IMG/VR virus record: IMGVR_UViG_3300025294_000135
Coordinates: 1-53,092 of that record
Length of the DNA: 53,092 nucleotides
From: a virus
Strand: one strand, 5' to 3'
Below are positions 47,150-53,092 of this stretch, piece after piece; the stretch's first letter is position 1; every line of letters starts with the position of its first letter. The position numbers and the translations under genes are program-made. The notes beneath the pieces were generated by a model. That model was not told the DNA's origin and searched no databases. It saw only the letters and a program-made list of their open reading frames with translations.

Positions 47150-48854
47150 CCTGACGCCAATCAATCTGTCACTGAAGCTCGTAAGCGCCAGCGCGGCGCC
47201 AATGGAAGCCACCTTTGCACCGTTCTTCAAGGGCGACCCCGGAAAACAAGGTCCTCCTGGCGCTGACGGCATGCCTGCGGACGTGCGCGCGAACATGAGC
47301 AAGCTGGAGGGCAAGCACAACCTGCGCGACCTGAGCGCCGCGCTATCGGCCTATCATCCATCGCCGACCGTGACGGGCGACCCACAGACCATTGTCGGCA
47401 TCGGCTGCTGGGGCGATTCGGTCTCGCCGCACGTCTGGTCGCAGATCCTGCTGCTATTGTTCCAGTCGCACCAGCAGGCCGGCTACGTGCAGCAGACCAT
47501 CATGAGCGTGCCCGGCATCGATCCGCCAGTCACGACGGGCTCGGTGTTCGACAGCGGCGCGGCGCCGGTCGATCAGAACGTCTATGACGGCGCCGGTGGC
47601 AACGCCGATTTCACCTATCTGCCGGGAGGCGACCACTACAGGCTGTCCAATGCGGCCACGATCACCATCAGCGCCAGCGCCAATCGCGGCTGGGCAACGG
47701 CGCGCGCCTACCTCGCCAAGGGGCCGGGCATGGGATCGGCGACGGTCGACTTGCTGGACGCCGACAACGGCGATGCACTGCTGCTGACGCAGACGGTCGA
47801 CCTCGCGGATACCCAGCTTGGCGCGACCAAGGTGCAATTCACGGCCGATCCGACCAAGGCGCTGAAACTGCGCATCACGGCGACCGGCACCGTCGTGTAT
47901 CTGCGCGGCGGCTTCTTTCGCGCCTACGGCCTGCAACCGATCACGTTCGGGCGCGGCGGCTCGACGCTGGCGCAGCAGAACTACGCCAGCACGGCGATCA
48001 CGTCGTACCTGATGGGCGACCTGAACGTGAAGCTCATGGTGGTGCAGGCCAAGGAGGAAGATGCCGAGACGAGCGTGCCGCTCATGTTCGCGCGCTTCGC
48101 CAGCCTGCCGCCGTGCAGCAAACTGGTGGTCGGCAGCCTGCCGGACAACAGCGACGCCGCGATGCAGATCGCCAACAATGCCGTCTTCCGCACCCGGGCG
48201 CTTGCCAACGATGCCGCGTACTTCGATGGATACAGCGCGTGCAAGAACTTCGCCGAACTGGTCCGGCTGGGCTGGGATGGCGACGGCACGCACCCGGCCG
48301 ATGAGGCCAACCGATTCGTCGCCGGGCTGATCCTTGGCGAACTGAACTGGCAGCACGTCTTCGGATCGGCGGAGATGCGCGACGTGCGCGCGACGCGCAT
48401 GATCGGCGATCTTTACATATCGCATCCAGGCGGCATCTCGAAAATCATCGAGTCGTACGGTGGCAGCAACGCCGACAAGGCCAAAATCGAGAACGTGGCC
48501 GAACTGCACTTCGGGCCCGAGGGCAGCGCGCCGCGCCTCATGCAGCGGTCGCCGAACAGCATCCAGATTCTGGACAGCACTGGCGGGACGCTGGGCAGCT
48601 TCTTCGTCGGAAACGTTGAACAGGCCGCCGACAACCAGCAGAACTACTGGGCGGGCAACCACATTTTCGACAATGTCGTGCAGGTCCGCGGCTATAGCGT
48701 CGACGAGTTGCCCGGCGTTGGTGACCGAAACATCGCCTTTGCTCTCAACGGCCGCAAGGCAGGAGAGGGCGCCGGCGCGGGTACCGGCGTGCCAGTCTAC
48801 CGAAAGGACAGCGTCTGGTATTCGTTCGCCACTGATCAGCCCGTGCAGGCGTAG
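47142..48854 (+). CDS. Tail fibre/spike protein with SGNH (GDSL) hydrolase domain
   Basis: A 570-aa protein. Residues 30-45 contain a collagen-like GDPGKQGPPGADG. An SGNH hydrolase fold follows: block I GDS (91-93, nucleophile Ser93), block II-like GRGGST (270-275), block V DGTH (381-384: Asp381-x-x-His384). Where block III normally has GxND there is VVQAKEEDAE, so the third oxyanion residue is changed. A jelly-roll-like insert lies at ~135-265. The C-terminal ~160 residues are a beta-rich tip. Such enzymes deacetylate surface polysaccharide during adsorption. Confidence 0.75.
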   Translation: MPDLTPINLSLKLVSASAAPMEATFAPFFKGDPGKQGPPGADGMPADVRANMSKLEGKHNLRDLSAALSAYHPSPTVTGDPQTIVGIGCWGDSVSPHVWSQILLLLFQSHQQAGYVQQTIMSVPGIDPPVTTGSVFDSGAAPVDQNVYDGAGGNADFTYLPGGDHYRLSNAATITISASANRGWATARAYLAKGPGMGSATVDLLDADNGDALLLTQTVDLADTQLGATKVQFTADPTKALKLRITATGTVVYLRGGFFRAYGLQPITFGRGGSTLAQQNYASTAITSYLMGDLNVKLMVVQAKEEDAETSVPLMFARFASLPPCSKLVVGSLPDNSDAAMQIANNAVFRTRALANDAAYFDGYSACKNFAELVRLGWDGDGTHPADEANRFVAGLILGELNWQHVFGSAEMRDVRATRMIGDLYISHPGGISKIIESYGGSNADKAKIENVAELHFGPEGSAPRLMQRSPNSIQILDSTGGTLGSFFVGNVEQAADNQQNYWAGNHIFDNVVQVRGYSVDELPGVGDRNIAFALNGRKAGEGAGAGTGVPVYRKDSVWYSFATDQPVQA

Positions 48855-48876
48855 CCCGCCGACATCGCAGCAATGC

Positions 48877-48900
48877 AGCCCGCCTTGAGCGGGCTTTTTC
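48877..48900 (+). terminator. Terminator between tail and lysis genes
   Basis: AGCCCGC / GCGGGCT stem with CTTGA loop followed by TTTTTC. Confidence 0.75.
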
Positions 48901-48915
48901 GTTTCTGGAGGCTAG

Positions 48916-49449
48916 ATGGACAAACAGACATTCAGGCTGGCCAGCGGCCTGACGCAGTCGATGGCCGACCGGTGGTGGCCACATGTCGACGCGGCGTGGC
49001 GCGAGTACGGCATTGATTCGGCGGCGCGCCAGGCCGCATGGCTCGGCCAGATCGGACACGAGTCCGGCGGCTTCGTCTACACGCGCGAACTCTGGGGCCC
49101 GACGCCGGCGCAGCAGCGATACGAGGGGCGTGCGGATCTTGGCAACACGCAGCCGGGCGACGGAAAGCGCTACATGGGCCGCGGCCTGATTCAGATCACC
49201 GGGCGCGCCAACTATAGGGCGTGCGGCGCGGCGCTCGGTGTCGACCTCGAAGCCAGCCCCGAGCTGCTGCAGGGCGACGCGTTGGCCGCGCGTTCGGCAT
49301 GCTGGTTCTGGCAGCGGAAGAACCTGAACGCGCTGGCCGATGCCGGCGATTTCGTAACGCTCACCCGCCGGATCAACGGCGGCACCAACGGCCTGGCCGA
49401 CCGGCAGCAGCGTTGGGAACGCGCCAAGCGCGCACTGGGAGTCGTGTGA
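48916..49449 (+). CDS. Endolysin, glycoside hydrolase family 19
   Basis: A 177-aa muralytic enzyme: AAWLGQIGHESGGFVYTREL has the catalytic Glu49 (and Glu58), KRYMGRGLIQITGRANYRACGAALGVDL is the GH19/chitinase-like substrate cleft, and RINGGTNGLADRQQRWERAK closes the domain. No signal peptide, so it needs the holin for export. TGGAGG ribosome site. Overlaps the holin gene. Confidence 0.93.
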   Translation: MDKQTFRLASGLTQSMADRWWPHVDAAWREYGIDSAARQAAWLGQIGHESGGFVYTRELWGPTPAQQRYEGRADLGNTQPGDGKRYMGRGLIQITGRANYRACGAALGVDLEASPELLQGDALAARSACWFWQRKNLNALADAGDFVTLTRRINGGTNGLADRQQRWERAKRALGVV

Positions 49450-49682
49450 TGCAGATCGTCGAGAACTGGAACAAGTTGTGGAAGAGCACCACGGTGCTGC
49501 TGTCGGCGCTGCTGGCCATGCTGTCGGCGGCGCAGCTGCTGCTGCCGTCGCTGCAGGCGGTGATGGAGCCGAAGCTGTTTGCCCAAATCACGCTGGCGCT
49601 GGCCGTGCTGATTGGCGCGCTGCGCTACGTCGCCCAGCAGTCCATCAAGCCGGACGACGCGACGCCGACTGACCAACCGTGA
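49449..49682 (+). CDS. Holin, two TM segments
   Basis: A 77-aa protein: MQIVENWNKLWKSTTVLLSA, then LLAMLSAAQLLLPSLQAVM and LFAQITLALAVLIGALRYVA, two hydrophobic helices and a polar C-terminus (SIKPDDATPTDQP). The size, topology and position after the endolysin mark it as a class II-like holin. Coupled to the endolysin by TGATG. Confidence 0.82.
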   Translation: MQIVENWNKLWKSTTVLLSALLAMLSAAQLLLPSLQAVMEPKLFAQITLALAVLIGALRYVAQQSIKPDDATPTDQP

Positions 49683-49717
49683 ACTGCCAACAGAGCAGCA
49701 CGACCAACGGAGCCGTG

Positions 49718-50056
49718 ATGGACCTATCTGTGATCAATGTGCCGGGGGGCATTGCCGGAGCGCTTGGCTACGTCGTGGCCGCCATCGGCGGGGCTATCTG
49801 GTTCATCCGCGGCGCGTGGCGCAAAGACCGTGTAGTCGGCGCGCAGACTCAGGCGGAGATCGACATCATCGCGCGTCTGTCCGAACAGCTCGATAAGGCA
49901 AATGCGCGCGCCGATCTTGCTGAGAAGCGGGCAGACGCGGCCTACAAGGAACGCAACGACGCGTTCCAGATGATGGGCGAACTCAAAGCGAAGATCAGCG
50001 GCCTCGAAACTCAGGTCCAGATGCTTCGGGAGAAACTCGATGGCAAAGCTACGTGA
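49718..50056 (+). CDS. Membrane-anchored coiled-coil protein (second holin/antiholin or lysis accessory)
   Basis: A 112-aa protein: MDLSVINVPGGIAGALGYVV with one TM helix (about 10-31) then WFIRGAWRKD and a long coiled coil (about 45-105, EQLDKANARADLAEKRADA). ATG 49718 follows GGAG; a GTG at 49679 is the alternative. Overlaps the next gene by 17 bases. Could be an antiholin or part of a spanin-like pair. Confidence 0.65.
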   Translation: MDLSVINVPGGIAGALGYVVAAIGGAIWFIRGAWRKDRVVGAQTQAEIDIIARLSEQLDKANARADLAEKRADAAYKERNDAFQMMGELKAKISGLETQVQMLREKLDGKAT

Positions 50057-50462
50057 TTGGCTCGCGCGGTACCGGGCGAAGTTCATCCTCGTGGGCCACA
50101 GGATGGAGGCCGTGACGGTGCTGATCCTGCTGCTTGGCGGCGGGATGGGCACCGGCTACCTGTTCTGCGTCTGGCAATACCGCGAACTGATGGCCCAGCA
50201 GCGCGACGACCACCAGGCCGAGATCGGCCGGCTGCAGGAAGCCTACACGCAGACGCTGGCGGCGCTGACGCCCAAGGTCGCTGCCGCGGCCAATGCGTCG
50301 GCTCAGGCGGCCGAGGCGTCTGTGGAAGCAGCCAAGTCCGTGAAGCGTGCAGCGCGCCCGGCGGCCGCAGCAGCGCCGCGCCCGCTCAGCGAGGCCGAGC
50401 GACAGGGCGTGAACCGGGACATCGAGGCGGCGAATCGGAAGGTGAGGGAGGCCCGGAAATGA
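50040..50462 (+). CDS. TM plus coiled-coil lysis protein (i-spanin-like)
   Basis: A 140-aa protein: basic N-terminus, TM helix LILLLGGGMGTGYLFCVW (about 28-45), coiled coil (YRELMAQQRDDHQAEIGRLQ), Ala/Lys/Pro-rich spacer and a helical end. This topology (N-in, periplasmic coiled coil) is that of an inner-membrane spanin. It is followed at once by a lipoprotein gene. Confidence 0.6.
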   Translation: MAKLRDWLARYRAKFILVGHRMEAVTVLILLLGGGMGTGYLFCVWQYRELMAQQRDDHQAEIGRLQEAYTQTLAALTPKVAAAANASAQAAEASVEAAKSVKRAARPAAAAAPRPLSEAERQGVNRDIEAANRKVREARK

Positions 50463-50647
50463 GGATCCTGCTGTTCTGTCTGTTGCTGGCTGGCTGCGCT
50501 GCGGCCGAGCCGCCCGCCGCGCCGGCGCACCAGCCGCGCCACTGCGACACGCTGCCGACCCTGAAGCCGGGCGCCACGCGCGCCGACATGCTCGAGCACA
50601 TCCGAGTGACTGCGGATCTCTACGCGCGCTGCGCGGCCACGCCATGA
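50459..50647 (+). CDS. Small lipoprotein, spanin-like partner
   Basis: A 62-aa protein with a clear lipobox: MRILLFCLLLAGCAAAEPPA (LAGC, Cys13) and Pro-rich APAHQP after it, then a short Cys-containing domain. The Pro-rich linker and size fit an outer-membrane spanin. ATGA coupling to the preceding gene. Confidence 0.68.
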   Translation: MRILLFCLLLAGCAAAEPPAAPAHQPRHCDTLPTLKPGATRADMLEHIRVTADLYARCAATP

Positions 50648-51027
50648 TCGCACTACCGTTCGCATTGCCGTGGCGCGCGATCGCCGCGGCCGCGCTGGCC
50701 GCCGCCGCCTTCGCCGCCGGCTGGACTGCCAACGGCTGGCGCAAGGATGCCGAGATAGACCGGATGAAGACCGCCAGCGCTCAGGCCGACCTGGCCAGCG
50801 CCAACAAGGCGATCGAGAACCTGGGTGCGGCCAGTCAGACCATTCGCACCAAAGCCGACGAGTTCAACGCCAGTCAGGCCACGCTGACCGCCAAGGTCGA
50901 CCAAGCCGTGAAGGAATTCCGAAATGCGAAGAAGCCTCTGCCTGTGGATTGCCGCCCTGACGATTTCCGGGTGCGCAAGCTGTCCGATGCCGTCGACGCG
51001 GCCAAGCAAGCCGCCGCCGCTCGATAG
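50644..51027 (+). CDS. Rz-like inner-membrane spanin
   Basis: A 127-aa protein: signal-anchor AIAAAALAAAAFAAGWTANG (about 12-31) followed by a periplasmic coiled coil (AQADLASANKAIENLGAASQ) and a C-terminal LPVDCRPDDFRVRKLSDAVDAA, a pattern common to Rz proteins. Rz1 is read in another frame from inside its 3' end, which is the classical arrangement. Confidence 0.85.
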   Translation: MIALPFALPWRAIAAAALAAAAFAAGWTANGWRKDAEIDRMKTASAQADLASANKAIENLGAASQTIRTKADEFNASQATLTAKVDQAVKEFRNAKKPLPVDCRPDDFRVRKLSDAVDAAKQAAAAR

Positions 51028-51175
51028 CGCGCTGGCTGCGCCGTGCCGAATACCGGACGCGCCAGCCAGTGCCGACTATGACGCCTGGCAGGAATGGGTG
51101 ATGGCAGACGTGCTGAAGGCGCTGGGGGAATGTGCGGCGAAACACCGAAAAACGGTTGAGGCGTGGCCCGCTTAG
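50924..51175 (+). CDS. Rz1-like outer-membrane lipoprotein spanin
   Basis: An 83-aa lipoprotein starting inside the Rz-like gene in the +1 frame: MRRSLCLWIAALTISGCASC (lipobox ISGC, Cys17) then a Pro-rich PSTRPSKPPPLDSALAAPC and a helical end with EWVMADVLKALGEC. Completes the spanin complex that fuses the inner and outer membrane at lysis. Confidence 0.85.
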   Translation: MRRSLCLWIAALTISGCASCPMPSTRPSKPPPLDSALAAPCRIPDAPASADYDAWQEWVMADVLKALGECAAKHRKTVEAWPA

Positions 51176-51256
51176 TCAATCAAGCTATGAGGTAATGTAA
51201 AGTTCGGATAAGGGACCCGGATTTATACGAGGTCTTCCACGAATCGGGGAGCAACT

Positions 51257-51469
51257 ATGAACTTGGTGTTTGATGCGCCAAATGCGGCAGAAGAAGGCGA
51301 AGTCAGGGCGGCGCTTTTGAGCCTGGAACGGCTTGGGATGTTGAGGGCTTGGCAGCAGCAGTCTGACGGATCGTTCCTTATCGAGGTTGACCGCGAATTC
51401 GTTGGCGAACTTTCTCGACTGGATGAGATACGCTCCCTCGGGGGCCTTAACCGACGCACCCTCCAATAG
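51257..51469 (+). CDS. Hypothetical 70-aa protein
   Basis: MNLVFDAPNAAEEGEVRAAL then LSLERLGMLRAWQQQSDGSFLIEVDREFVGEL. Ribosome site GGGGAGC upstream. A small alpha/beta soluble protein, outside the lysis cassette; no family recognised. Confidence 0.6.
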   Translation: MNLVFDAPNAAEEGEVRAALLSLERLGMLRAWQQQSDGSFLIEVDREFVGELSRLDEIRSLGGLNRRTLQ

Positions 51470-51529
51470 GGAGAGAACCCCTCGACAGTTTGCGGGAGGT
51501 CAGAAAAGGGTGCTCCAAAGCATGCCCTC

Positions 51530-51748
51530 TCAGGGAATGCGCTCCCAGCCTGGACGCACGACGCTGGAGGTGCGACTTTCGTCCCTTAGCCGTTGGATCG
51601 GTGCCAAGTAATCCGCCGCCTCCTTCATGGTCTCTTCGGCCAGGCGACGTGAAACGTCATCTAGGCCAGAAGAAAGGATCGAAGACAGGGCTGCATAAAG
51701 TGCTAACAGATGCTCATGGGCTTCGTCAGACGCCGATGTACCGGTCAT
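51530..51748 (-). CDS. Hypothetical 72-aa protein
   Basis: MTGTSASDEAHEHLLALYAA then LSSILSSGLDDVSRRLAEETMKEAADYLAPIQRLRDES: a helical, soluble protein. A GAGGTGAG ribosome site lies at the right distance, which supports it. No family recognised. Minus strand, like the following DUF2188 genes. Confidence 0.55.
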   Translation of the reverse strand: MTGTSASDEAHEHLLALYAALSSILSSGLDDVSRRLAEETMKEAADYLAPIQRLRDESRTSSVVRPGWERIP

Positions 51749-51866
51749 TGCTCACCTCGAAAAAGACGCCAAAGTCGACACTTAACCAGTGTAGCAATTG
51801 CAAGCGACGTTTTTGCAGACAATGCCGATTGTGCAAATTCCCTGCCGGGGGAATCACCCGAAGGGG

Positions 51867-52055
51867 TTACGGAAACGCAGCATCAATCCCGCCGCAGCTC
51901 TTCAGTCGAGCGGTGGACCCGGTACTGGCCAAGACGCGGTATCCGTCGAACTTGATCTCGTAGAGCCAGCCGGCCTCGAGCGGTATGGCCTTTCTCTCGA
52001 CCAGCAGCATGGGCGAAAGCTGATCCAGCGTCGGCGCGGGCGTGCCGCGCGGCAT
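51867..52055 (-). pseudogene. Truncated ATP-dependent DNA ligase (LigD-type) fragment
   Basis: 62 aa: MPRGTPAPTLDQLSPMLLVE, then GWLYEIKFDGYRVLA and a short end. EIKFDGYR is ligase motif I, whose Lys takes the AMP, and the preceding segment is that of LigD/LigC ligase domains. The reading frame stops ~20 residues after motif I, and translation of the DNA beyond it shows no ligase sequence. A full enzyme needs more than 250 residues. It overlaps nothing but begins five bases after the DUF2188 stop. Confidence 0.65.
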
Positions 52056-52060
52056 GGCGA

Positions 52061-52282
52061 TTAGCCCTTGATGCTGCGCGGATCATGGCCGAACGAATTT
52101 CGCTTGCGGATCTGACCGTCGCGGCCATGGATCAGCAGCTCGACCTTGTCCCGTTTGGCCCGCTCCGTGCCTGCCGCTATCGCTTCTTCCTGTGTGAAAA
52201 ATAAGGTCCGGTCGCCGCCGCCGGCTGCTTCGACGGCCCATTCGTTGCCCGCGGGCACCACGTGAATTTCCTTGTTTGCCAT
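52061..52282 (-). CDS. DUF2188 protein
   Basis: A 73-aa protein: MANKEIHVVPAGNEWAVEAA, then LFFTQEEAIAAGTERAKRDKVELLIHGRDGQIRKRNSFGHDPRSIKG. It matches the whole DUF2188 domain (HVVP, A-x-K-x-E-L-x-I-H-G-x-D-G-x-I, DP). AGGAGA ribosome site. Small bacterial stress-related protein of unknown mechanism; here it is coupled with a ligase remnant, as DUF2188 genes often neighbour Ku/LigD genes in this group (from memory of the family). Confidence 0.85.
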   Translation of the reverse strand: MANKEIHVVPAGNEWAVEAAGGGDRTLFFTQEEAIAAGTERAKRDKVELLIHGRDGQIRKRNSFGHDPRSIKG

Positions 52283-52362
52283 GACTGTCTCCTGATGGTG
52301 TGAGGACAGTTTGTGGCGGTGGTATCGGCAGCGCTATCGGGAAGCGTCCGACATGTCGCATA

Positions 52363-52382
52363 TACTGTACGGATATACAGTA
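52363..52382. promoter_or_regulatory. LexA (SOS) box
   Basis: TACTGTACGGATATACAGTA: CTG-N10-CAG with an almost complete match to the consensus TACTGTATATATATACAGTA (16 of 20, all outer bases identical). It ends six bases before the start codon of the 67-aa gene at 52389. No other box of this quality was seen in the prophage. Confidence 0.85.
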
Positions 52383-52388
52383 CTTGCC

Positions 52389-52592
52389 ATGTCGACCGGA
52401 TTCCAACCACCCCCTCCGCCAATGCCCAAATACGTCGTTTCAGACGAGTGGGTGTGCCGCACATGCTCGCGGCTCGTCATCACGATGGTGCAGGAATACC
52501 CCCATCCGCGGATGCGCCTCGACTGCAAGCTGGGCCGTGTCTGCCCGGTAGCGACGTGCGAAGAATGGGAGCGGGAGATCGGGGTGGAGTGA
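52389..52592 (+). CDS. SOS-controlled Cys-rich 67-aa protein
   Basis: MSTGFQPPPPPMPKYVVSDE then WVCRTCSRLVITMVQEYPHPRMRLDCKLGRVCPVATC and EEWEREIGVE. Five Cys including C-x2-C and a later C-x4-C; the Cys spacing suggests a zinc ribbon. The Pro-rich N-terminus is likely flexible. The ATG follows the LexA box by six bases and there is no ribosome site, so translation is likely leaderless. Function unknown; position beside attR hints at induction or excision. Confidence 0.65.
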   Translation: MSTGFQPPPPPMPKYVVSDEWVCRTCSRLVITMVQEYPHPRMRLDCKLGRVCPVATCEEWEREIGVE

Positions 52593-52603
52593 GGAAAAAT
52601 CGT

Positions 52604-52690
52604 TGGAAGATCCCGAAAACGGCCACGTATCTTCGCGGTATGTGGCGGGGACCATATTCCAACGAACTGAGCCAAGCTATTGATTTCCAA
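52604..52690. promoter_or_regulatory. Candidate integrase arm-type sites (right)
   Basis: TTGGAAGAT at 52604-52612, inverted TTCCAA at 52658-52663 and 52685-52690. They match the repeats near attL, and all lie on the phage side of the core. Confidence 0.4.
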
Positions 52691-52703
52691 TGATATTGGT
52701 GGC

Positions 52704-52752
52704 GGATTGTGATTCCTGTTGTCGCGGGTTCGAGTCCCGTCAGCCACCCCAA
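52704..52752 (+). other. attR core (displaced tRNA-His 3' half)
   Basis: Copy of the anticodon arm to CCA of tRNA-His, with T at 52720, and C/G at 52725/52739 forming a C-G T-stem pair in place of U-A. The acceptor 5' strand and D-arm are missing, so it is not a tRNA gene. The 3' part is probably the original host sequence. Confidence 0.88.
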
Positions 52753-52762
52753 GTTTTCGCAG

Positions 52763-52791
52763 AAAGGCTGCTTGAAAAAGCGGCCTTTTTG
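52763..52791 (+). terminator. Original tRNA-His terminator, now downstream of attR
   Basis: AAAGGCTGCTT / AAGCGGCCTTT stem (one T-G pair) followed by five T. It would have ended tRNA-His transcription before the phage inserted. Confidence 0.75.
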
Positions 52792-52936
52792 TTTTGGTTC
52801 GCGACATTACAAGATGTCCGATGCCTGTGCGAGCAAACAGCTCGTGCATCCTCTGATGCAATGCCTCCGCGAGAGTGGCCCACGCGAGACGGCCAGCGCA
52901 CCGCTGGCCTTTCGGGGGCCAGCAATGCCAGGTTTG

Positions 52937-53092
52937 TCAGTCGAGCTTCGTGCTCGGTTCGGCAAGTTCGAGCATGCGACAGATGGCAGCCATGTTGCCG
53001 ACCATCGTACGGCGCTGGGCACCCTGATAGACGCGCACGCCCTTGATTTGCCGGAACGGGACTGGCTTGACCGGGCGGCGGGAAGCGGTGGG
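52937..53092 (-). CDS. C-terminal end of an unrecognised host protein (partial)
   Basis: Read on the minus strand the frame is open from the window edge to TGA at 52937-52939: 51 residues, PTASRRPVKPVPFRQIKGVR then VYQGAQRRTMVGNMAAICRM and LELAEPSTKLD. The composition is protein-like, basic, and convergent with the tRNA. No family was recognised. Bases 52792-52936 show nothing. Confidence 0.55.
   Translation of the reverse strand, partial: PTASRRPVKPVPFRQIKGVRVYQGAQRRTMVGNMAAICRMLELAEPSTKLD

Larger units (their letters stand above)
7463..52752. mobile_element. Complete temperate siphovirus-type prophage, about 45.2 kb, in tRNA-His
   Basis: Bounded by attL/attR repeats of the tRNA-His 3' part. 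It contains integrase, immunity region, replication, HK97-like head, lambda-like tail, lysis and accessory genes in an unbroken order with no transposon insertions. No essential structural gene is visibly broken, so it may be inducible. Host gene order is restored if the element is removed at the repeats. Confidence 0.95.

Noticed and set aside
47454-48662. 402-codon minus-strand open frame
   Set aside because: Antisense to the SGNH fibre gene.
52690-52750. Second tRNA-His gene
   Set aside because: Only the anticodon and T-arm halves are present; acceptor 5' strand and D-arm are missing, so it is attR.
7463-52752. CRISPR array or transposon within the prophage
   Set aside because: No regularly spaced direct repeats with unique spacers and no transposase or terminal inverted repeats were found.

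Overview
The window is a high-GC bacterial chromosome segment carrying one apparently complete, temperate siphovirus-type prophage. The flanking genes (typA 3' end, a sterol desaturase-family protein, a chemotaxis receptor, a 3-hydroxyisobutyryl-CoA hydrolase-like enzyme, an FMN reductase, dusA) and the base composition suggest a Burkholderiales host, perhaps Cupriavidus/Ralstonia-like. That placement is an inference from protein character; no search was run.

Layout. 1-7.4 kb: host genes. 7434-7510: tRNA-His(GTG). A 49-bp sequence from the anticodon arm to just past the CCA end is repeated, with three mismatches, at 52704-52752; these are attL and attR and bound a ~45.2-kb prophage. 52.75-53.09 kb: host sequence again, with the old tRNA terminator and the 3' end of an unrecognised gene.

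Prophage, left arm (minus strand, 7.6-19.3 kb): tyrosine integrase and a DUF4224 protein next to attL, then an ASCH-domain protein, a helicase-methyltransferase fusion, a C5-cytosine methyltransferase with five internal repeats, two unknown proteins, a YqaJ-type exonuclease with an ERF annealing protein, a chain of overlapping very small genes (five of them membrane peptides), and the leftward promoter with two operators. Immunity region (19.3-21.1 kb): a lipoprotein gene just downstream of a CI-type repressor that has two tandem HTH domains, an operator/promoter region, and a Cro-like gene that seems to be transcribed leaderless. Right early arm (21.1-26.8 kb): DUF1376-type replication initiator with a candidate origin inside its gene, DnaB helicase, RuvC-like resolvase, NinB, and small Zn-binding and regulatory proteins. 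At 26.9-27.4 kb a BrnT/BrnA toxin-antitoxin pair lies in reverse orientation.

Late region (27.5-51.2 kb): a membrane protein sharing a segment with the tape measure protein, HNH endonuclease, candidate cos region, HK97-like head genes (TerS, TerL, portal, ClpP-like protease, capsid, connectors), tail tube, tail chaperones with an A AAA AAC frameshift site, HK97-gp10-like protein, tape measure, lambda-like tip genes to J, fibre genes including an SGNH-hydrolase protein, and a lysis cassette (GH19 endolysin, holin, two spanin-like TM/lipoprotein pairs). Between the lysis genes and attR (51.2-52.7 kb) sits a set of small accessory genes: two unknowns, a DUF2188 protein coupled to a DNA-ligase fragment, and a Cys-rich protein directly behind a near-consensus LexA (SOS) box.

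Most notable points: a tRNA-His whose 3' half was probably replaced by phage DNA (with a compensated T-stem pair); matching OL/OR geometry with leaderless cro; paired palindromes inside the replication gene; repeat-bearing and helicase-fused methyltransferases; the SOS-controlled gene beside attR; and the duplicated tape-measure segment.
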